This document shows positions 19,055 to 22,360 of a stretch of 22,360 bases of DNA, piece after piece. The notes under the pieces were generated by a model. The model was not told the DNA's origin. It saw only the letters and a list, made by a program, of their open reading frames with translations, and did no database searches. The first letter of the stretch is position 1; every line of letters begins with the position of its first letter. Source of the DNA: Larix sibirica (lineage: Eukaryota > Streptophyta > Pinopsida > Pinales > Pinaceae); the NCBI GenBank assembly GCA_004151065.3, contig NWUY0300034863.1, positions 1-22,360 of the forward strand, given 5' to 3'. The translations under genes were made by a program, and so were the position numbers.

Positions 19055-19256
19055 ATATCCCCGAGGGTTAGCTCAAGCAATCATGAGCTAGATGTGAGAT
19101 ATTTGCCCCCAAAGTTGGGGAGGTCAAGGATCCGTGTCTCTTTATCCCCTTGGGGTTAGACTCCATATTTGGGGATGATGGTTTACTATGTTTACCATCC
19201 ATGAATCATGGGGAAGTACTCAAAAGGTTTTTTGCAAGGTTATTCCTTGGAAAAAA
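19055..19256 (+). mobile_element. tRNA-derived SINE with perfect TSDs
   Basis: A 202-bp insertion between perfect 17-bp TSDs. The head has an A-box-like ggttagctcaagcaatcatgag (19066-19087) and a B-box-like aggtcaaggatccg (19121-19134) about 50 bases downstream. A tRNA-unrelated body of about 120 bases follows, then a short A tail (19251-19257). The open frame at 19150-19341 crosses the SINE border and is not a gene. Perfect TSDs imply a fairly young insertion compared with its neighbours. Confidence 0.85.
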
Positions 19257-19273
19257 ATGTCTTGAGAGATGTT
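19257..19273 (+). repeat. Right TSD of the 202-bp SINE
   Basis: Second copy of atgtcttgagagatgtt. Confidence 0.9.
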
Positions 19274-19424
19274 CCAAAAGATATTCTCATAGGTCTTGTC
19301 ACGTCCAATTACGTGACCATTTCGAAGGGGTGTCAAGGTAGATAGATCTCGTGGATGTTTTTGGGGTTGTAATCAACAAAATCTTGCAGTATTATTTTCT
19401 TGGTTGTATATAAAAATGACCATC

Positions 19425-19487
19425 TTTTTTTTTTGCTAGGGGAATCGACAACTTCGTGTGACACGGGGTCCAGGGATCCAATCCTGC
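19425..19487 (-). mobile_element. 3' stub of a minus-strand SINE
   Basis: Ten T (19425-19434) form the poly-A tail on the minus strand. Preceding it on that strand are gtcgattcccctagc and, further upstream, gattggatccc, which matches 9 of 11 positions of the pol III B box. The 5' part with the A box is missing because the element stops at the N at 19488. Assigned from the B box plus A tail only. Confidence 0.45.
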
Positions 19488-19488
19488 N
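19488..19488. other. Undetermined base at a second abrupt junction
   Basis: The N lies exactly between the SINE stub and the gypsy-type polyprotein, whose minus-strand reading breaks immediately after GDYWDDE. As at 13618, two unrelated elements are both cut at the N. Confidence 0.55.
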
Positions 19489-19640
19489 TTTCATCATCCC
19501 AATAATCTCCTATAGACACCATTTTTGGACTATCCTCTATGCCAATGTTGACTTTCTGTAGTTTTAGAGGTCGTGTATAAAGTGCTCTAGTTTCTTCTAT
19601 TTTCGGCTGCTGTAGTTCACGGGATGCCTCTCATTCCTTA
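19489..19640 (-). pseudogene. Gypsy polyprotein linker before RT
   Basis: In one minus frame the stretch reads LKLQKVNIGIEDSPKMVSIG followed by DYWDDE. From memory, plant gypsy polyproteins have a similar NIGTEDNPK-x-x-IGDYWD segment shortly before the RT domain; I could not check this. The reading stops at the N, so the RT that should follow is missing. Confidence 0.5.
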
Positions 19641-20480
19641 AAGGTTAAATGCCACAATTTTTTTTAATTCATCCATGTCTAAATTGTCTTGGTCTACCTT
19701 TGTGCAACATGGAGGAATTGTCACTTTTGGAATTAAGAAGGTCGTGTCCAACAATGTTTGTTGGGAAGGAAAAATATACGAGTTGCCCACGTTCCACAAT
19801 TGATCCATGAATAATGTTGTTCTTATTACAATTAGTGGTTCCATCACTGATTCGCTAGTTGCATAAAAGGAAAAATACTAGCAAAATTTTTCATGCATCT
19901 TCTTCCAACACCCGATTTGTTGTCTTGTTTCCTCATGCAAGTACCAAGCCTTAGAAATAGGTCATAGCTCATGGAAAAAATGATGAACCCAATATTATGA
20001 TTGCAATCCATCTGATTCACATTAATGTTCGCACTAATCAATCTGAGCATAGGTATTTGTCTCTCGCATGTAAATTTATGTGACTCTATTAGCATGTTTA
20101 GAAGGCTTAAATATGGCCATTATGGCTAGCTAAGTGGTGTCCTAGACAAGAAGATCATCCTTGTGCGTCGCCCACCATCTTGCGGGAGTCCCTTTGAGTG
20201 TTATGTCTAGGACGTCCATGTGATATTCTTTCGCAATTGAGGAGCCTATTTTTCTGAAAAACTTGTATAGGCCATTAGTGCCATCATACATTGGCGGATC
20301 GTTCACTTCTACTCCAACCCATTGAATTTATTTGACCATTGCGCAATGTGTAGAAGAGAGCTCATGTCACCCATTCTGCCAATTATGCCAAGCTTCTTCT
20401 AAGTCACTATCTAATGAGTGAATGCTTCTCCAACTTACCAAAATTTATGTTGTTGGGTTTACATAGTCTTCCCTCTTGCC
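19641..20480 (-). pseudogene. Second capsid-like (retrotrans_gag) region, downstream of protease
   Basis: On the minus strand: LDSDLEEAWHNWQNG at about 20420-20375, then VEVNDPPMYDGTNGLYKFF, then LDITLKGTPARWWATHKDDL at about 20220-20150. A frameshifted block near 19990-19900 reads WVHHFFHEL, then ISKAWYLHEETRQQIG. The YDGT, A-x-x-W and WVHxF...W-Y-L patterns are those of the retrotrans_gag capsid domain. This block lies between the protease and the pre-RT linker. It may be a family-specific second gag domain or part of a second element; the text runs on without a visible join. Confidence 0.5.
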
Positions 20481-20619
20481 TGTTGTCAAGGAGTATATGT
20501 TATCCATAACATCTCTTTTCATATTCTCATGTACTAGCTCGGTGTATCGAGGACCTTGGTGTGGGTCTATAGGTTTTGTAACCTTCACACCATTAGCTTC
20601 AAAGGTAATTGTTATGTTC

Positions 20620-20926
20620 TTTTAAGTAAATCACTCCATAGTTTTCATAAGACTAGTCGATCCTTAGCAACGTAGGATAAGGATCGGTTCTGCCCATAAT
20701 CTCAATTACTTTGAAATCCATGAGGGTTTTGATCCCTCCTAAATCAATCTCAACATTCTCCAATCGGCTAATCGGGAAGATACAGTATTGATTCACCATC
20801 CTCAACTAAATATGGGAGTAGATAAGAGACATACAACCCATCGCTTCCCAATAATTCTTTGGGAGTATGCATTACATTCCCAATATCATAGCCATGAATT
20901 TGTGCGTCTAACCAGAATTATCTACC
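20620..20926 (-). pseudogene. Retroelement aspartic protease, decayed
   Basis: The frame begins with VDNSG (20926-20912), a damaged version of the D-[ST]-G catalytic motif, and continues with NYWEAMG. It then reads LRMVNQYCIFPISRLENVEI, DLGGIKTLMDFKVIEI and TDPYPTLLRID, the flap and C-terminal strands of plant gypsy proteases (usually ...YPTLLG-[IL]-DW). At least three in-frame stops. The protease would have processed the Gag-Pol polyprotein. Confidence 0.6.
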
Positions 20927-20929
20927 AGT

Positions 20930-21656
20930 TCTTTTCCTTCTTTTCTTCTGTACCAGCTGAATTTTTCTTTTAGATAGCGGGGCACAAATTTCTTCATAAG
21001 CTACAACACCATTTATTTCACGAAGTGTTTTGTGCAATTTATAGGTAACATTTTTAGCTTCCAAGATGTCTTTTATTAAAGTAAACCACAAAGAAACATA
21101 ATCTCTTACCTTGTCAGAATTGGTTCCTCTCCCACTATTTCTCATCATGTCATCCATTCTGTACCGGTGGGATGGTCCTGTCTTGTCCCTAACTGGTGGG
21201 GTCAGTATTCGTCTGAATGTATATGTAGCATTACAATAGATATCTTTTTGCTTAACTGGGATGTACTTAATCATTCTTGGGGCTGCTTTTCTTATTGTTG
21301 GTGAATTTGGTCTATGTTGTTTGTCTCTGTTTCCTGCTCCTCCTCGGGTAACAAAAAATCCTGTGCTTCTATCGATGTTCAGATTCGATGGAATTAGCTA
21401 TTTATCTTGCGCAATATTCCCAGTTTGCGATAATATATGGGCATTCTTTGTTAGTATGGGTGTTTGTATGACAATAAGTACACCACAGTCTCTTTGGTAA
21501 TGAGCAATATTGGGCGAGGTGTCTGGTTTCATCGGAGTTATAAATCTAATCGGGCCTATGTGACCTCCTCCCTATCCATCTCTAAAACCTCTTATGCGTC
21601 ATCTACTGCCTCCTCTTTCTAGGGGTTGATCTACTACTCGGTATATGGAGCTATAT
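20930..21656 (-). pseudogene. Gag C-terminal knuckle and linker to protease
   Basis: A CX2CX4HX4C knuckle lies at 21482-21441 (minus): CTYCHTNTHTNKEC, all four ligands intact. An open frame from 21274 to 20918 follows, ending in a helical and basic stretch (VTYKLHKTLREINGVVAYE, KKRRKR). This position between zinc knuckles and protease is normally a variable linker. Broken by stops and at least one frameshift before the protease. Confidence 0.5.
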
Positions 21657-22360
21657 CTAGCGGTCTAATATTTTTGTCAATGCATCCAATGCTCTACATT
21701 TCTCGGTACTGTGTATAATATATTCACAAAATTCATAGAATAACATATTTGGCACTAAGGAATACTTTTGTAAAATTGGGTAAAGTTGCGAGGGGTAGCC
21801 ATATGCTTTACAAATCTCACAGTTCTCATTTGGAGAACAAATTGCCAGGTTTGGATACGTTGGTTGACCCACTAATTGAAAAGGGTTTGCTACGGTGACT
21901 TGTGCAACACTCACACTTGGTCCACTGCTAAATGGTCCCCCTATCGGAATTGATCCTCCCCTTGTTCTTGGAAATTCCGATACATGATGGCCTTCTGTCA
22001 TACATCCTGTACACCAGACTTTCAGTCGACTTCGCTTTAGTATAGACAATTATTGGAGTTTCTCACTTAGTTCCACGATTTTGTTGTGTGCCTTCAATGA
22101 TTCCTCAAAAGATGAAGAAGTTTCTGTTGCACTAGTATTTAGATAGTTAGTCATTGCTTTAATCTTGATAGCATGCTCCAGAAAACTTTTAGGTGAGCTC
22201 ACCACCTATTATGACAGGGTAATTATTGTTAGAGATAGTAATCCTAGAAAAACCATTCCTTGTGACGGGAGTGATGCAGATGGAATGGAAACTTAATTAA
22301 GACATCCCTGAAGCGTTGTGCATAATCCCAAGTAGATTCTCCCGGCACCTATCGAATTTC
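21657..22360 (-). pseudogene. Gag: capsid C-terminus and zinc-knuckle region
   Basis: From the right edge on the minus strand: GESTWDYAQRFRDVLIKFPF and HHSRHKEWFF, the retrotrans_gag capsid C-terminal pattern, with stops. After a frameshift follows a helical stretch (EHAIKIKAMTNYLN; LKAHNKIVELSEKLQ). From 22049 the frame is open for 130 codons with CTGCMTEGHHVSEF (22013-21972), a CX2CX4HX4C knuckle whose last cysteine is Phe. Then CEICKAYGYPSQLYP (H and last C changed to Y), and a third cysteine cluster FCEYIIHSTEKC. Confidence 0.65.

Larger units (their letters stand above)
19489..22360 (-). mobile_element. Ty3/gypsy-type retroelement relic (gag-protease part)
   Basis: On the minus strand from the right window edge: capsid C-terminus, zinc knuckles, linker, aspartic protease, a second capsid-like region, then the linker that precedes RT. 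RT itself is not present: the sequence ends at the N at 19488. No LTR is in the window. Every segment has stops and frameshifts, so this is an old copy, but the order of segments is colinear and I see no foreign insertion between them. Confidence 0.7.

Noticed and set aside
1-22360. CRISPR array, bacterial operon or phage-like system
   Set aside because: No regular short repeats with spacers, no Shine-Dalgarno-led gene series; all coding traces are plant retroelements or relics.

Overview
The window looks like intergenic DNA from a large, repeat-rich plant nuclear genome. The evidence is plant L1-type LINEs with an ORF1 carrying DUF4283 and a CCHC knuckle and an ORF2 carrying endonuclease, RT and RNase H, several tRNA-derived SINEs, a decayed Ty3/gypsy-type polyprotein, and AT-rich spacers. 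I cannot name the species. I see no intact host gene; essentially every coding trace is a decayed transposable element, plus one probable Ulp1-like (C48) peptidase relic.

Layout. 1-1003: 3' end of a LINE (RNase H C-terminus, long tail, poly-A). 1004-2298: AT-rich spacer with an old SINE. 2312-8953: an essentially full-length but dead LINE (about 6.6 kb) between 13-bp target-site duplications (TSDs). 8996-10753: a second LINE family, 5'-truncated inside RNase H, whose 3' tail carries an extra ORF with a BED-like finger and a coiled coil. 10754-13617: spacer, a 225-bp SINE with perfect 15-bp TSDs, and a minus-strand poly-A retroelement. 13618 is an N, followed at once by a second copy (13619-15159) of the same LINE family. 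The TSD left of copy 1 (8977-8995) is matched right of copy 2 (15160-15178). 15179-17396: a minus-strand C48-peptidase-like relic, split by a 1.4-kb minus-strand poly-A retroelement with its own TSDs. 17397-19037: unassigned AT-rich DNA. 19038-19273: a second SINE with perfect 17-bp TSDs. 19425-19487: 3' stub of another SINE on the minus strand, ending at a second N (19488). 19489-22360: minus-strand gypsy-type gag-protease relic with a second capsid-like region downstream of the protease.

The elements do not work together as a pathway; they record successive insertions. The observations most worth following are the 3'-terminal ORF of the second LINE family (its two copies share no in-frame stop within it), the TSD pair spanning two LINE copies, the gag-protease-gag order, and the fact that both single Ns fall exactly at abrupt breaks in element identity.
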